Assembly: GCA_002176905.1 (NCBI GenBank) | Contig: MSYE01000111.1 | Coordinates: forward strand, 52,208-116,207 | Source: a bacterium F11 | GTDB lineage: Bacteria > Elusimicrobiota > Elusimicrobia > F11 | Length of the DNA stretch: 64,000 nucleotides | Reading direction: 5' to 3' | Notes under the pieces: model-generated | The model's database searches: none | Told to the model about the DNA's origin: nothing | Seen by the model: the letters and a program-made list of their open reading frames with translations, nothing else | In this document: positions 1-9,189 of the stretch, piece after piece | Layout of the letters: each line of letters opens with the position of its first letter | Numbering within the stretch: the first letter of the stretch is position 1 | Translations under genes and position numbers: made by a program

Positions 1-686
1 TTGATGATGATCGACCCACCATCCGAAAGATTCGCGTGATCGCCGGACAACAACAAATCGTTAGGGTTGATTTTGAGAAAAAAGATCGATTGTCATCAAG
101 TTTGCTTCGCCAATTAAGAGCCACCATAAAAGATCAAGCCTCCCTCAACCGTGCCGTCATTATTTCAGATTATGGGAAGGGTGTTATTTCGGTGCCGGTT
201 ATCAAACAAGTTTTAAAAGAAGCGAAGAGAAGAAAAATGGTGGTCACTGTTGATCCGAAGGTTGAGCATTTTCAGAATTATCGCAGCGTGGATTGCATAA
301 CGCCAAATGTGAAAGAGGCCATTGAGGGAATGCGTGTTCATCCTCCGAAAAACGAGGAAGGATTTTTGGATTTGGGAAAAAGAATCATAAAAAAGTTAAA
401 AACCCAATCCCTTTTGATGACCCGAGGGGAAAAGGGTATTCTTCTTTTTCGTAAGAATGCTCCCTCCGTTTCGATCCCCGCCCAAGCCCGGGAAGTATTT
501 GATGTGACGGGTGCGGGGGATACCGTGGTTTCGGTTTTTACGCTTGCGCGGGCTGTTGGGGCTCCCTATGAGGAGGCAGCCCAAATTGCCAATTTTGCTG
601 CGGGAATCGTGGTGGGAAAATTGGGAACGGCCTGTGTGACCCGCAAGGAGCTCCATCAAACGATTCGGCAATACAGGGGAGAGTAA
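1..686 (+). CDS. rfaE1: D-glycero-beta-D-manno-heptose-7-phosphate kinase (PfkB family), 5' partial
   Basis: This is the C-terminal part of a PfkB-family sugar kinase. The frame stays open to the left edge of the window (codons from position 3 read DDDRPTIRKIRV), so the gene starts upstream and the GTG at 36 is not the true start. The segment IRKIRVIAGQQQIVRVD matches the region of RfaE/HldE kinases that precedes the hinge, and VTGAGDTVVS carries the PfkB GAGD anion-hole and catalytic Asp motif. The protein stops right after the kinase domain, so the cytidylyltransferase half of HldE is absent and this is the RfaE1-type single-domain enzyme. It would phosphorylate heptose-7-phosphate at C1 for ADP-heptose, which fits the Kdo and Lpt genes directly downstream (kdsB starts 4 nt later). 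Another PfkB sugar kinase is possible but less likely here. Confidence 0.85.
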   Translation, partial: DDDRPTIRKIRVIAGQQQIVRVDFEKKDRLSSSLLRQLRATIKDQASLNRAVIISDYGKGVISVPVIKQVLKEAKRRKMVVTVDPKVEHFQNYRSVDCITPNVKEAIEGMRVHPPKNEEGFLDLGKRIIKKLKTQSLLMTRGEKGILLFRKNAPSVSIPAQAREVFDVTGAGDTVVSVFTLARAVGAPYEEAAQIANFAAGIVVGKLGTACVTRKELHQTIRQYRGE

Positions 687-690
687 TAGT

Positions 691-1425
691 GTGATTTCCT
701 CTTCTTCTGTTCTAGGTGTCATTCCGGCTCGATACGGTTCAACCCGGTTTCCAGGAAAACCGCTGGCCCCCTTGCTTGGGCGACCGATGATCGCATGGGT
801 TTTTCAGCAAGCGAAAAAGGTTTTACGTCATGTCGTTGTTGCAACAGATGACAAAAGAATTCAACGTGCGGTGCAACAATTTGGAGGCGTGGCCATTATG
901 ACACCGAGGTCTTGTCAGAGTGGGACAGACCGCATGTACCATGTTTCAAAAAAGATGAAGGCCCGTTATTATGCCAATATTCAAGGTGATGAGCCTCTTC
1001 TTCATCCGAGAACAATAGAAAAAACTGTGGCGCTTGCACTCAAGCGAAAGAAAATCTCAACTGCCGCCACCCATTTGACATCAAGAGACTTAATGGACCC
1101 TCATGTTGTAAAAGTCGTTACCAATCAAGACGGAGAAGCTCTTTATTTTTCGAGGACAACGCCGGTTACACGCTCAAAAGGTGCCATCCCACCGGGTTTG
1201 TATAAACATCTTGGGATTTATGTTTATCCAAAAGAGGATCTTGGTAAGTTTGTTCGTTATCCTATTGCCCCGTTGGAGAAGTCCGAACGCTTGGAGCAAA
1301 TGAGGGCTCTTCATTATGGGTTGCCGATTTGTGTGGCTTTGACCAAATTCGATTCTGTCGGGGTCGATACCCCAAAAGACTTGAGGCAAACAGAGAAATG
1401 GTTAAAAAGGAAATTAAAGAAATGA
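691..1425 (+). CDS. kdsB: 3-deoxy-manno-octulosonate cytidylyltransferase (CMP-Kdo synthetase)
   Basis: KdsB activates Kdo with CTP to give CMP-Kdo for transfer to lipid A. The N-terminus has the family nucleotide-binding signature [20 protein letters not shown] (about residue 51), NIQGDEPL (about residue 96) and [10 protein letters not shown] are also typical. The length of 244 residues is normal for KdsB. The start is GTG, 4 nt after the heptose kinase stop, with GGGGAGAG just upstream as ribosome binding site. It is followed by CTP synthase, which makes its co-substrate, and by kdsA and kdsC, so the cluster holds most of the cytoplasmic Kdo pathway. Confidence 0.95.
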   Translation: MISSSSVLGVIPARYGSTRFPGKPLAPLLGRPMIAWVFQQAKKVLRHVVVATDDKRIQRAVQQFGGVAIMTPRSCQSGTDRMYHVSKKMKARYYANIQGDEPLLHPRTIEKTVALALKRKKISTAATHLTSRDLMDPHVVKVVTNQDGEALYFSRTTPVTRSKGAIPPGLYKHLGIYVYPKEDLGKFVRYPIAPLEKSERLEQMRALHYGLPICVALTKFDSVGVDTPKDLRQTEKWLKRKLKK

Positions 1426-1444
1426 TAATCGGAGAAAAGATTTT

Positions 1445-3043
1445 ATGACAACAAAATTTATTTTTGTTACGGGTGGTGTTGTTTCCTCTCTCGGAAAGGG
1501 GATCACAGCCGCGTCATTGGGTCGGCTTTTAAAATCAGGAAATCTTAAAGTAACCATGATGAAGCTGGACCCGTATTTGAATGTTGATCCTGGGACCATG
1601 AATCCCTATCAACATGGAGAGGTTTTTGTCACAGCGGATGGAGCCGAAACCGATTTGGATTTGGGGCATTATGAACGTTTTCTCGACCAGAATATGTTTC
1701 GTGAAAACAATTGCACCGCTGGGCAAATTTACGACACCATTCTCAGTCAGGAAAGGAAGGGGGAATTTCTTGGGAAAACAGTTCAAGTCATTCCTCATGT
1801 CACAACCGAGATAAAAAATCGTATTCGTCAAGCCGCAGAAGACTTTAACATCATTATTGTGGAGGTGGGGGGGACTGTTGGCGATATTGAATCTCTTCCC
1901 TTCTTAGAGGCCATCCGTCAGATTCGTCTCGACGTGGGGAGGGACAATGTCCTTTATGTTCATGTTACCCTCATCCCTTATATCAAAGCCTCTGAAGAAC
2001 TAAAAACAAAGCCGACCCAGCATTCCGTCGGAAAATTGAGAGAAATTGGAATTGAGCCGGACATCTTGGTTTGTCGAACAGACCGGGAGTTAAATCGGGA
2101 GCTCAAAGAAAAACTGGCCCTATTCTGTTCTGTGCCCAAAGAGGCCGTCATTGAGGCCCATGATGTTAAAAGTATTTACGAGGTTCCTTTGATGTTTCAG
2201 CGCCAGGGTTTGGAGGAACAAGTTTTGATGCTGTTGCGACAGCGGAGTTCGCATCGTGATTTGGATGATTGGCGGAATCTGGTGGAGAGGCAGAACTCTC
2301 CACAGGCTCATGTCACCATTGCTGTCGCAGGGAAATATGTCGAGGTACGAGATGCCTATAAATCCATATCTGAAGCCATTTTGCATGGTGCGATTGCCAA
2401 TCGCGCCAAAGTTGAAATTCGATATATTGATGTGGATAGCCCTGGTCTAGAGGAACAGCTATCGTCGGTTCATGGTATTCTCATTCCCGGAGGTTTTGGA
2501 ACGCGGGGAATTGAAGGGAAAGTGAATGCTGTTCGAATTGCCCGTGAGAATAAGATTCCCTTTTTTGGAATTTGTTTGGGGATGCAGTGTGCTGTCATCG
2601 AGAGTGCACGTAACGTTGCCAAATTAAAACGGGCCAATTCAACGGAATTTGATAAGAAATCCCCGTATCCGGTGATCAGTCTCTTGGAAGAGCAAAAGAA
2701 AGTGAAAAATATTGGGGGGACCATGCGGCTAGGCGCGTATCCTTGTCAAATAAAGAGGGGATCAAAGTCCTATTCTCTTTATGGAAAAGTGCGTATTCAA
2801 GAGCGACACCGACATCGTTTTGAATTTAATGTTCATTATCGAAAAAAATTGGAAAAAGCTGGACTTTATGTTGTGGGAGAATGCCCATCCAATCGCCTTC
2901 CTGAGATCATTGAGTTAAAGGACCATCCCTTCTTTATCGGTGTTCAGTTTCATCCAGAGTTCCAATCAAGGCCTTTAAGTCCCCATCCCCTCTTTAAAGG
3001 GTTTATTGCAGCCAGTCTAAAGAGGAGTATGAAGGAATTATGA
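1445..3043 (+). CDS. pyrG: CTP synthase (glutamine-hydrolysing)
   Basis: PyrG aminates UTP to CTP using glutamine and ATP. The 532-residue protein has the complete two-domain layout: an N-terminal synthase domain opening with [14 protein letters not shown] (P-loop) and the [12 protein letters not shown] and [20 protein letters not shown] blocks, and a C-terminal class I glutamine amidotransferase domain with the nucleophile motif GICLGMQ (about residue 377) and the FHPEF His-Glu pair near the end. The ATG is preceded by GGAGAAAAG. The stop overlaps the kdsA start in an ATGA junction, so the two genes are probably translationally coupled. Linking CTP supply to CMP-Kdo synthesis in one operon is common in Gram-negative genomes. 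Confidence 0.97.
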   Translation: MTTKFIFVTGGVVSSLGKGITAASLGRLLKSGNLKVTMMKLDPYLNVDPGTMNPYQHGEVFVTADGAETDLDLGHYERFLDQNMFRENNCTAGQIYDTILSQERKGEFLGKTVQVIPHVTTEIKNRIRQAAEDFNIIIVEVGGTVGDIESLPFLEAIRQIRLDVGRDNVLYVHVTLIPYIKASEELKTKPTQHSVGKLREIGIEPDILVCRTDRELNRELKEKLALFCSVPKEAVIEAHDVKSIYEVPLMFQRQGLEEQVLMLLRQRSSHRDLDDWRNLVERQNSPQAHVTIAVAGKYVEVRDAYKSISEAILHGAIANRAKVEIRYIDVDSPGLEEQLSSVHGILIPGGFGTRGIEGKVNAVRIARENKIPFFGICLGMQCAVIESARNVAKLKRANSTEFDKKSPYPVISLLEEQKKVKNIGGTMRLGAYPCQIKRGSKSYSLYGKVRIQERHRHRFEFNVHYRKKLEKAGLYVVGECPSNRLPEIIELKDHPFFIGVQFHPEFQSRPLSPHPLFKGFIAASLKRSMKEL

Positions 3044-3879
3044 AACCAAGAACGCTTCGTATCAAAAACATTTCTATTGGAAACAATCGACCTTTGACCT
3101 TAATTGGTGGGCCTTGTGTCATTGAATCCGAAAGGAATGTTTTTCATGTTGCTTCCACTCTCAAAAGAACCACATCCAATCTGAAAATCCCATATATTTT
3201 TAAAAGTTCCTATGATAAGGCCAATCGGTCATCACTGTCCTCGTTTCGGGGACCTGGTCTTTATGATGGACTAAAAATTCTTGCCAAGGTTAAACAACGT
3301 TTTCAAATTCCGGTGCTCACCGATGTCCATTCTCCTGAGGAGGCATTTGAAGCTGCCAAGGTTGTGGATATTATTCAGATTCCTGCTTTTCTATGTCGGC
3401 AAACAGATTTGTTGTTGGCAGCAGGTCGGACGGGATGTGTTGTGAATATTAAAAAAGGGCAATTTGCGTCTCCCTGGGAGATGAGAAACGCTTTAAAGAA
3501 GGTTGAATCGACAGGCAATAGGAATATTCTCTTAACCGAAAGAGGGGTATCCTTTGGATATAACAATTTGATTGTTGATATGCGGTCGCTGGAGATTATG
3601 AAATCGTTTGGATATCCTGTCGTCTACGATGCAACGCATTCGGTACAGTTACCTGGGGGATTGGGAACAGCAAGTGGGGGGCAGCGTGAATATGTTTGGC
3701 CTTTGGTACGTGCCGCAGTCGGGTTGGGTGTGGCTTCTTTGTTTATGGAAATCCATCCTCAACCAGCAAAGGCTCTTTCCGATGGGCCCAATTCCGTTCA
3801 CCTCAAGGATATCCGTGAAGGGATGAAAATTGTTTGTAAATTGGATAAGATTTCAAAAAACAATAGGATGACCTCATGA
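3040..3879 (+). CDS. kdsA: 3-deoxy-8-phosphooctulonate synthase (Kdo-8-P synthase)
   Basis: KdsA condenses arabinose-5-phosphate with phosphoenolpyruvate. The 279-residue TIM-barrel protein has the family blocks [78 protein letters not shown] and [11 protein letters not shown]. Cys26 in GGPCVIES marks the metal-dependent class (as in Aquifex); the metal-independent E. coli enzyme has Asn at this position. The gene overlaps pyrG by 4 nt and the next small gene by 4 nt (ATGA), so translation is likely coupled through this stretch. Confidence 0.96.
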   Translation: MKPRTLRIKNISIGNNRPLTLIGGPCVIESERNVFHVASTLKRTTSNLKIPYIFKSSYDKANRSSLSSFRGPGLYDGLKILAKVKQRFQIPVLTDVHSPEEAFEAAKVVDIIQIPAFLCRQTDLLLAAGRTGCVVNIKKGQFASPWEMRNALKKVESTGNRNILLTERGVSFGYNNLIVDMRSLEIMKSFGYPVVYDATHSVQLPGGLGTASGGQREYVWPLVRAAVGLGVASLFMEIHPQPAKALSDGPNSVHLKDIREGMKIVCKLDKISKNNRMTS

Positions 3880-4124
3880 TAAAATGCTTGGCTTGCCAAA
3901 CCGAAAACAAAGACGGGGCAAAAATATGCAAGAAATGTAGTGTGGACTTAAGTATTGAACCTTTGTGGCGCCCAACGTGGCGATGGCATTTGAAAGTTTT
4001 GGGCACAATCTATGTTTTGTTGATCATCGCATACTTTGTCATTTCTCACTTTCTGTCAACATTCCCAGAACCTTACCGAACAAGAGACGTTCCAGAAGAA
4101 GTTACTCCTTGGCTCAATAAATAA
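3876..4124 (+). CDS. Small membrane protein with N-terminal zinc ribbon, function unknown
   Basis: An 82-residue protein. Residues 4-22 hold a zinc-ribbon pattern of two CxxC pairs (CLAC and CKKC separated by 11 residues). One hydrophobic helix follows at about residues 39-62 ([20 protein letters not shown]), then a short tail ending TPWLNK. The ribbon would therefore be cytoplasmic and the tail outside the inner membrane. It overlaps kdsA by 4 nt, and kdsC begins at the base after its stop, so it is a real operon member placed between Kdo-8-P synthase and Kdo-8-P phosphatase. I do not recognise a named family. A role in tethering or regulating Kdo/LPS enzymes at the membrane is only a guess from position. 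Confidence 0.75.
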   Translation: MIKCLACQTENKDGAKICKKCSVDLSIEPLWRPTWRWHLKVLGTIYVLLIIAYFVISHFLSTFPEPYRTRDVPEEVTPWLNK

Positions 4125-4667
4125 ATGTCTAAAAAGTTAAATGAGTTGACCAAACGCGCTCGATCCATTCGTCTTATTGGGATGGATGTCGATGGTGTTT
4201 TGACCAGCGGTGAGATCGTTGTACTGCAGACAGGGGAAGAAATAAAATTTTGGAATGCAAAAGATCGCCTGTTGTTGGCCCATCTCGGTAAAACTGATAT
4301 CCCATTGAGGTGTGCATGGATTACCGGGCGCGCTTCAAAAGCAGTGACCTCGGCGGCCAAGGATTTGAAGATTAAATATGTGGTCCAAAAGAGTCACGAT
4401 AAGAAAGGAGCCTTTGATAAGATTTTAAAAAAGGAAAAGTTGTCTTATGCCCAGGCAGCTTTTATTGGGGATGATCTGATCGATCTTGGTTTGCTCAGAC
4501 GGGTCGGATTGTCTGTCTGTCCCAGGGATGCGGCGTCGGATGTAAAAAAAATCGTTCATTATGTCTCTCCTTATAAAGGGGGACGCGGTGTGGTTCGAGA
4601 TGTTTTGGAACTAATTTTAAAGGCGCAAAACAAATGGGATTCCATCACACGTCATTATTTGGCCTAA
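4125..4667 (+). CDS. kdsC: 3-deoxy-D-manno-octulosonate 8-phosphate phosphatase
   Basis: KdsC removes the phosphate from Kdo-8-P. It is a C0-type HAD phosphatase of 180 residues. GMDVDGVLTSGE carries the DxD nucleophile and acid, followed by FWNAKD, AWITGRAS (motif II), a conserved Lys region (VVQKSHDKKGAF), and GDDLIDLGLL (motif III/IV with the metal-binding DD). The C-terminal GGRGVVRDVLELIL corresponds to the KdsC tail that closes over the neighbouring subunit in the tetramer. It has no clear Shine-Dalgarno and starts right after the previous stop, so it probably depends on coupling. Its last 34 nt overlap lptC. Confidence 0.93.
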   Translation: MSKKLNELTKRARSIRLIGMDVDGVLTSGEIVVLQTGEEIKFWNAKDRLLLAHLGKTDIPLRCAWITGRASKAVTSAAKDLKIKYVVQKSHDKKGAFDKILKKEKLSYAQAAFIGDDLIDLGLLRRVGLSVCPRDAASDVKKIVHYVSPYKGGRGVVRDVLELILKAQNKWDSITRHYLA

Positions 4668-5260
4668 CTTTTTTATTCTTTCTGATAAGTTGTCAGACCC
4701 CGCCTGGTGATAAAGAGTCAAAACATCCCTTTCACCCTCCATCTCAAGGTAATCCAGAGTTGCAAATGAAGAAAATTCATTTGATATCGTATGACGGTGA
4801 TATGAAAATTTGGGAGATGACCTCGCCAGATGCGGAAGGCTTTACCACAAAGAATTTCCTCCGAGGAAGGGACCTCGATGTGACACTCTTTGAAGAAGGG
4901 GAGAAATCCAGTGACATCACATCTGAATATGGGATTCTCCTTACCGAAAAAGCGGGAGCCTTATCGTCGATGAAGATAGATCCAAAAGAAACGGATGGAC
5001 ACAAGCTTGATCCAGGAGATATGTATCTCAAAGGTCATGTGGTTGTGATTTCAACCGACGGAACCAAATTGGAAACAGATTGGTTGTGGTTTCATCGAAA
5101 ACAGGGTTTAATAACATCGACAGCACCGGTGAAAGTGACCCGATCGGATTCAATAACCAAGGGGATTGGCATGGAAGCAACGGCCGATTTATCAGCAGTA
5201 ACTATTTTTAACCAAACTCTCATTATCAAAAGCACAGATACGTCAAATGAAGAAATTTAG
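4634..5260 (+). CDS. lptC: LPS export protein LptC-like lipoprotein
   Basis: LptC is the inner-membrane-anchored periplasmic link between LptB2FG and LptA. This 208-residue protein begins with a hydrophobic segment ending in FLISC, a lipobox, so it is probably a lipoprotein rather than a transmembrane protein as in E. coli. The body shows the LptC/LptA beta-jellyroll style: MWEMTSPDAEGF-type strands, then GDMYLKGHVVVISTDGTKLETDWLWF, which is characteristic of the family. The ATG at 4634 lies inside kdsC with AAGG about 10 nt upstream. Placement between kdsC and lptA/lptB matches the classic kdsC-lptC-lptA-lptB order and supports the call more than sequence alone does. Confidence 0.85.
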   Translation: MGFHHTSLFGLTFLFFLISCQTPPGDKESKHPFHPPSQGNPELQMKKIHLISYDGDMKIWEMTSPDAEGFTTKNFLRGRDLDVTLFEEGEKSSDITSEYGILLTEKAGALSSMKIDPKETDGHKLDPGDMYLKGHVVVISTDGTKLETDWLWFHRKQGLITSTAPVKVTRSDSITKGIGMEATADLSAVTIFNQTLIIKSTDTSNEEI

Positions 5261-5945
5261 CACCTTTCTTATCAGTCTCTTGTTGGTTCCCTCTTTATGG
5301 GCAGTTGAAACCACAATCAAGGGGGGCAAAATGGAGCTCCTCAATAAAGGGGAGGTCATTCTTTTTCAAAATGGGGTCAACATGAAAAGAGGTCGTGATT
5401 GGCTTAAAGCCGAAGAAATGGAGACAACAAAAAACCGTAAGAAGGTTAAAGCCAAAGGTTCGGTCCAGCTTCTTCGCCGGATCAGCGATGAAGAGAAACT
5501 TCATGGATTCGGAGATCGCGGATATTACAACACCCAACATGGAAAAGGATATCTCATCGGAGACTCAAAAAAGGCCCATCTTATCTATCATCAGATTCTT
5601 TCTTCTACCCAAACCCGACGAATTGATCTCTATGCGAAGCGAATTGATTTTGAAAAAGAAAAATCGAAAGCGATTGCCAAGACAAAGGTATATGGAAATA
5701 CCATTGATCCCGATTCGGGAGACAAATATGAGTTTTGGGCGGATCAAGCAGAATATTTCAGCCTGGAAAAGAAGATAGTCCTAACGGGCCGTCCCTATCC
5801 AAAGGTATTTCAGACAGGCGCCAATGAAGAAAAGCGGATTTCAGGGAAAACCATTACTTATTATGTTGGCGATCAACGATTTGTCGCAGAAGGGGATGCA
5901 AAAGCCATTTTCTTTGATTCGGAGGGAAGCCCAAAAGCACAATGA
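5247..5945 (+). CDS. lptA: LPS transport periplasmic protein LptA-like (OstA domain)
   Basis: LptA forms the periplasmic bridge that carries LPS to the outer membrane. The protein has a cleavable signal peptide (MKKFSTFLISLLLVPSLWA) and repeated OstA-type strands: GKMELLNKGEVILFQNGV, NRKKVKAKGSVQLL, DKYEFWADQAEYFSLEKKIVLTG, GKTITYYVGDQRFVAEGDAKA. With 232 residues it is longer than E. coli LptA (185), as expected for one or two more beta-jellyroll turns. It overlaps lptC by 14 nt, and its own stop overlaps the lptB start by 4 nt. Confidence 0.88.
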   Translation: MKKFSTFLISLLLVPSLWAVETTIKGGKMELLNKGEVILFQNGVNMKRGRDWLKAEEMETTKNRKKVKAKGSVQLLRRISDEEKLHGFGDRGYYNTQHGKGYLIGDSKKAHLIYHQILSSTQTRRIDLYAKRIDFEKEKSKAIAKTKVYGNTIDPDSGDKYEFWADQAEYFSLEKKIVLTGRPYPKVFQTGANEEKRISGKTITYYVGDQRFVAEGDAKAIFFDSEGSPKAQ

Positions 5946-6661
5946 GTTTAAAAGGATCGGGTTTAAAAAAGAAATACGGACACCGAAAAGTGGTTGATGG
6001 GATTTCAATTGAGGTCGCCAAAGGAGAGATTGTGGGATTGTTGGGACCCAATGGCGCCGGTAAGACAACCACCTTTTACATGTTGGTGGGGCTTATCCCT
6101 GCTGATGGGGGGAAGGTGATTCTTGATGGCAAGGATGTGACCCATTTGGCCATGTTTAAAAGGGCGAGGGAAGGTTTGGGGTATCTTTCTCAAGAACCTT
6201 CCATTTTTCGGAATCTGACAGTTGAAGACAACTTGTGGGCCATTTTGGAGCATGCCCCTGGAGCAAAGGAACAAAAACGACAGAAAGTGGAATCTTTGCT
6301 GGAGGAGTTGGGTTTGGGTCATTTGCGCAAGCAATTGGCAAGGACTCTTTCTGGTGGCGAGAAAAGGCGATGTGAAATCGCTCGCGCTTTAACAACGAAT
6401 CCACAAATTTTGTTACTTGATGAACCTTTTGTTGGAATCGATCCCATAACCGTGGCCGACATTCAAGGTATTCTTCAGATCCTTAAGAAAAAAGGATTGG
6501 GAATCCTTGTGACCGATCACAATGTGCAAGCAACGTTGGAGATTGTTGATCGAGCCAGTATCGTTTACGAAGGGAAAATATTAACGTCGGGACCATCTCA
6601 AAAATTGCTAACCGATTCGGAGGCCAGGCGGGTATATTTGGGAGAGAATTTTAAGATATAA
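5942..6661 (+). CDS. lptB: LPS export ABC transporter ATP-binding protein
   Basis: LptB is the cytoplasmic ATPase that drives LPS extraction through LptFG. The 239-residue protein has Walker A GPNGAGKTT, the Q-loop region YLSQEPSIFRNLTVEDN (diagnostic of LptB), signature LSGGEKRRCEIARAL, Walker B ILLLDEPFVGIDP and the H-loop VTDHNV. It starts in an ATGA overlap with lptA. Unlike the classic proteobacterial locus, no rpoN or hpf gene follows; ptsN comes next, after its own promoter. Confidence 0.96.
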   Translation: MSLKGSGLKKKYGHRKVVDGISIEVAKGEIVGLLGPNGAGKTTTFYMLVGLIPADGGKVILDGKDVTHLAMFKRAREGLGYLSQEPSIFRNLTVEDNLWAILEHAPGAKEQKRQKVESLLEELGLGHLRKQLARTLSGGEKRRCEIARALTTNPQILLLDEPFVGIDPITVADIQGILQILKKKGLGILVTDHNVQATLEIVDRASIVYEGKILTSGPSQKLLTDSEARRVYLGENFKI

Positions 6662-6694
6662 GGGTTCGTTTTTGATTTGGTAAAAAGGTTCGAT

Positions 6695-6723
6695 TTGACA
6701 GGGTTTCGCACATTTCATAGCAT
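6695..6723 (+). promoter_or_regulatory. Sigma-70 type promoter upstream of ptsN
   Basis: TTGACA (6695-6700) and TAGCAT (6718-6723) are separated by exactly 17 nt. The predicted transcription start near 6730 leaves a leader of about 45 nt before the ptsN ATG. This splits the PTS regulatory cluster from the LPS operon. Confidence 0.65.
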
Positions 6724-6776
6724 CCCTAAAAGTTCGTGGTAGTTAATGGCAACAATCCAATCTTTAAGGCAACTCC

Positions 6777-7235
6777 ATGAAAGTATTAGATTTTCTTGAA
6801 CTAGATTCAGTACAGTTGGATCTTCAAAGCCCCACCAAAGAAGAAGCCATTGTTGAGCTTTGTCGACTTCTTGAAACCAAATCAAAAATTAAAAAGTCAG
6901 ATGCGGTCATCACCTCCCTCATGGAACGTGAGAGACTTGGTTCAACTGGTATTGGCCAAGGCGTGGCCATTCCCCACGGAAAATCGGATTCGGTTGACAA
7001 GTTGGTAGCGGCCCTTGGCGTTTCCAAGAAAGGAGTTAATTTTGAGGCGCTGGATGGGGAGCCGGTACACCTTATTTTTCTTCTCGTTGCCCCTCCCGAT
7101 TCCTCTGGAACCCATCTTAAGGCCCTGGCCCGAATTTCACGACTCCTTAAGGACAAATTCTTTCGTCAAGCTTTGAAGGAAGCCAAAACAAGAGAAGAAG
7201 TTCAAAGAATTATCCAAGAAGAGGACGATTACTAA
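6777..7235 (+). CDS. ptsN: PTS EIIA component of the nitrogen/fructose type
   Basis: A 152-residue EIIA-Ntr-like phosphocarrier. The phosphorylated histidine is H67 in GQGVAIPHGK, the active-site motif of the PTS_EIIA_2 family, preceded by RERLGSTGIG. These proteins usually regulate rather than transport, accepting phosphate from HPr/NPr and acting on other proteins. Its neighbours hprK, rapZ, a second EIIA, HPr and EI, with no EIIB or EIIC, support a regulatory role. AAGG about 8 nt upstream serves the ATG; the ATG at 6746 is out of frame. Confidence 0.92.
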   Translation: MKVLDFLELDSVQLDLQSPTKEEAIVELCRLLETKSKIKKSDAVITSLMERERLGSTGIGQGVAIPHGKSDSVDKLVAALGVSKKGVNFEALDGEPVHLIFLLVAPPDSSGTHLKALARISRLLKDKFFRQALKEAKTREEVQRIIQEEDDY

Positions 7236-7367
7236 TCCAAATCTTTTACCCCTTCCTCCATACCAAACCGCTTCAAACTCCTAATTTTTTCCTAAAATAT
7301 AAGTCGTCCACCTTCGCCGGAGACCATTGGCTCTGTCTGAGGGGAGCTTTAAATATCGAGGTATAAT

Positions 7368-8324
7368 TTGAATACATTAAACATTCATGAACTATTTGAG
7401 TCCTGTAAAAAGGAATTGAACCTTGAATGGGTGGCCGGTCACGATGGCGGGGATCGTGAGGTTAAGGTGATTGAGGTTAATCGTCCGGGACTGTCGCTCG
7501 CAGGCTACTTCGAATATTTTAGAGCAGAACGGATTCAGATCGTGGGGCTTGGCGAGTTTGCCTATCTTCAAACGCTGGATATTGCAAGGCGGTTGGAGAT
7601 GACAGGAAACCTGTTTGGTTTTAAGGAACTTCCGTGCGTTATCATTACGCATGGAAAAGAGGTACCTCCTGAAATGTTGGAGGAGGGAAATCGAAATAAT
7701 GTTCCTGTTTTTCGGACCAATTTTGGGACCGCTCATCTGATTCGGGAAATGACGGCCTATTTAGAAAATCGTTTGGCCCCCATGAAGGTTGTGCATGGTG
7801 TTTTAACCGTTGTGTATGGTCTCGGCCTTATGATTATTGGCGATTCGGGATCGGGGAAATCGGAATGCGGCCTAGAACTTGTTAAACGGGGTCATATGCT
7901 TGTCTCAGATGACTATGTTGAAGTCCGTCATCATCCCGGAGATGTTTTGATCGGATCAACGGGACCAAATGTGAAACATTTTATTGAAGTCAGAGGTTTG
8001 GGTTTGATCGATGTGAAACATGTGTTCGGAATTGGAGCCGTAAAAGATTCAACGAAAATTGAACTGATAGTTCGTTTGACTGTTGACAAAGAAAAAGAAT
8101 CCTTTGATCGGATTGGACTTGAAAACCGGACATTTGAAATTTTGGGAGTTCATCTTCCGGAAGTGGTCCTTCCTCTGCGGCCCGGTCGAAACGTTGCTGT
8201 CCTAATGGAAGTTGCGGCGCTTAATCACCGATTGAAACAGTCGGGAATTTTCCCTGCCAGAGAGTTGAACGAAAAACTCATTCACAAAATGGCGCAGGGT
8301 GGAGACGTTGAATCAAAAATTTGA
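7368..8324 (+). CDS. hprK: HPr kinase/phosphorylase
   Basis: HprK phosphorylates Ser46 of HPr with ATP or pyrophosphate and also dephosphorylates it. The 318-residue protein has the N-terminal DRTGG-like domain (about 1-130) and a C-terminal kinase domain with P-loop IIGDSGSGKS near residue 160, LVSDDYVEVR, and the HprK signature EVRGLGLIDVKHVFGIGAV. The start is TTG with GAGG 6 nt upstream; no better in-frame start exists nearby. HPr encoded at 9591 keeps the target serine (GKSIMGLL), so kinase and substrate are both present. Confidence 0.93.
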   Translation: MNTLNIHELFESCKKELNLEWVAGHDGGDREVKVIEVNRPGLSLAGYFEYFRAERIQIVGLGEFAYLQTLDIARRLEMTGNLFGFKELPCVIITHGKEVPPEMLEEGNRNNVPVFRTNFGTAHLIREMTAYLENRLAPMKVVHGVLTVVYGLGLMIIGDSGSGKSECGLELVKRGHMLVSDDYVEVRHHPGDVLIGSTGPNVKHFIEVRGLGLIDVKHVFGIGAVKDSTKIELIVRLTVDKEKESFDRIGLENRTFEILGVHLPEVVLPLRPGRNVAVLMEVAALNHRLKQSGIFPARELNEKLIHKMAQGGDVESKI

Positions 8325-9178
8325 AGCCATCCTTTCATTGCATCATAATTACAGGAATGTCAGGCGCTGGAAAGAGTGTCGCGTTAAATGCGCTAGAAGA
8401 TTTGGGCTTTTACAGCGTTGATAATCTTCCTCTTCAACTTTTGCCGAAGCTCGCAGATTTGTATCACGATACGGGTATAAATCTAACTCGAATTGCGGTT
8501 GGAGTTGATGTTCGTGTTGGTGCGTTATTGGATGAATTCACGAAGTCTTTGCAAGATTTGTCACAGAGAGGCATTACGTATCAAATTATGTTTTTGGAAG
8601 CCCGTGACCTGGTTCTCATTCGGCGGTTTTCAGAAACCAGAAGACGCCATCCTTTGGGACGAACGGTAAGGGGTGGGATTGGGGAGGAAAGGAAACGCTT
8701 AAAGGTCATCCGGCAGTTGTCTGATGCCATTATTGATACCTCACGCGCCAATCCCAACGAGCTAAAAGGAATTTTATCACGGTCTTTAAAATTACAGAGA
8801 TCACGATCCATGGCGGTTACGGTTATTTCTTTTGGATACAAATTTGGTATTCCCATTGATGCGGATGTTATATTTGATGCCAGGTTTTTACCCAACCCCA
8901 ATTATGTTCCCAAATTAAAGAAACTCAATGGACTAAACAAAAAGGTGTCCAGATATGTTCTTTCCAATCCATTAACAAAAAAATATTTAAAATCCGTGAA
9001 ACGACAATTGAGTTTAACCGTGCCTTATTATGTTCGGGAAGGAAAAAGCTATTTAACTGTGGGCATGGGGTGTACAGGAGGCAAGCACAGAAGCGTCGCT
9101 TTAGCTGAAATTTTGAAAGACTATTTAACCAGCAAGAAATTGCCCACTCGAATTATTCATCGAGATATTCATTCATAA
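8321..9178 (+). CDS. rapZ: RNase adapter RapZ / P-loop nucleotide-binding protein (YvcJ family)
   Basis: The 285-residue protein has the RapZ layout: Walker A GMSGAGKS at residues 12-19 followed by ALEDLGFYSVDNLP, the FLEARD block, then RRRHPLG in the middle, and a C-terminal domain with SFGYKFGIP, DVIFDARFLPNP and the GCTGGKHRSV signature. In E. coli RapZ binds the sRNA GlmZ and controls GlmS; in Gram-positives YvcJ binds UDP-sugar-related ligands, so the exact role here is open. The start is a TTG overlapping the hprK stop (TTGA). Starting later would remove the first strand of the P-loop, so the TTG is favoured. Confidence 0.92.
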   Translation: MKPSFHCIIITGMSGAGKSVALNALEDLGFYSVDNLPLQLLPKLADLYHDTGINLTRIAVGVDVRVGALLDEFTKSLQDLSQRGITYQIMFLEARDLVLIRRFSETRRRHPLGRTVRGGIGEERKRLKVIRQLSDAIIDTSRANPNELKGILSRSLKLQRSRSMAVTVISFGYKFGIPIDADVIFDARFLPNPNYVPKLKKLNGLNKKVSRYVLSNPLTKKYLKSVKRQLSLTVPYYVREGKSYLTVGMGCTGGKHRSVALAEILKDYLTSKKLPTRIIHRDIHS

Positions 9179-9189
9179 AGGACATATAC

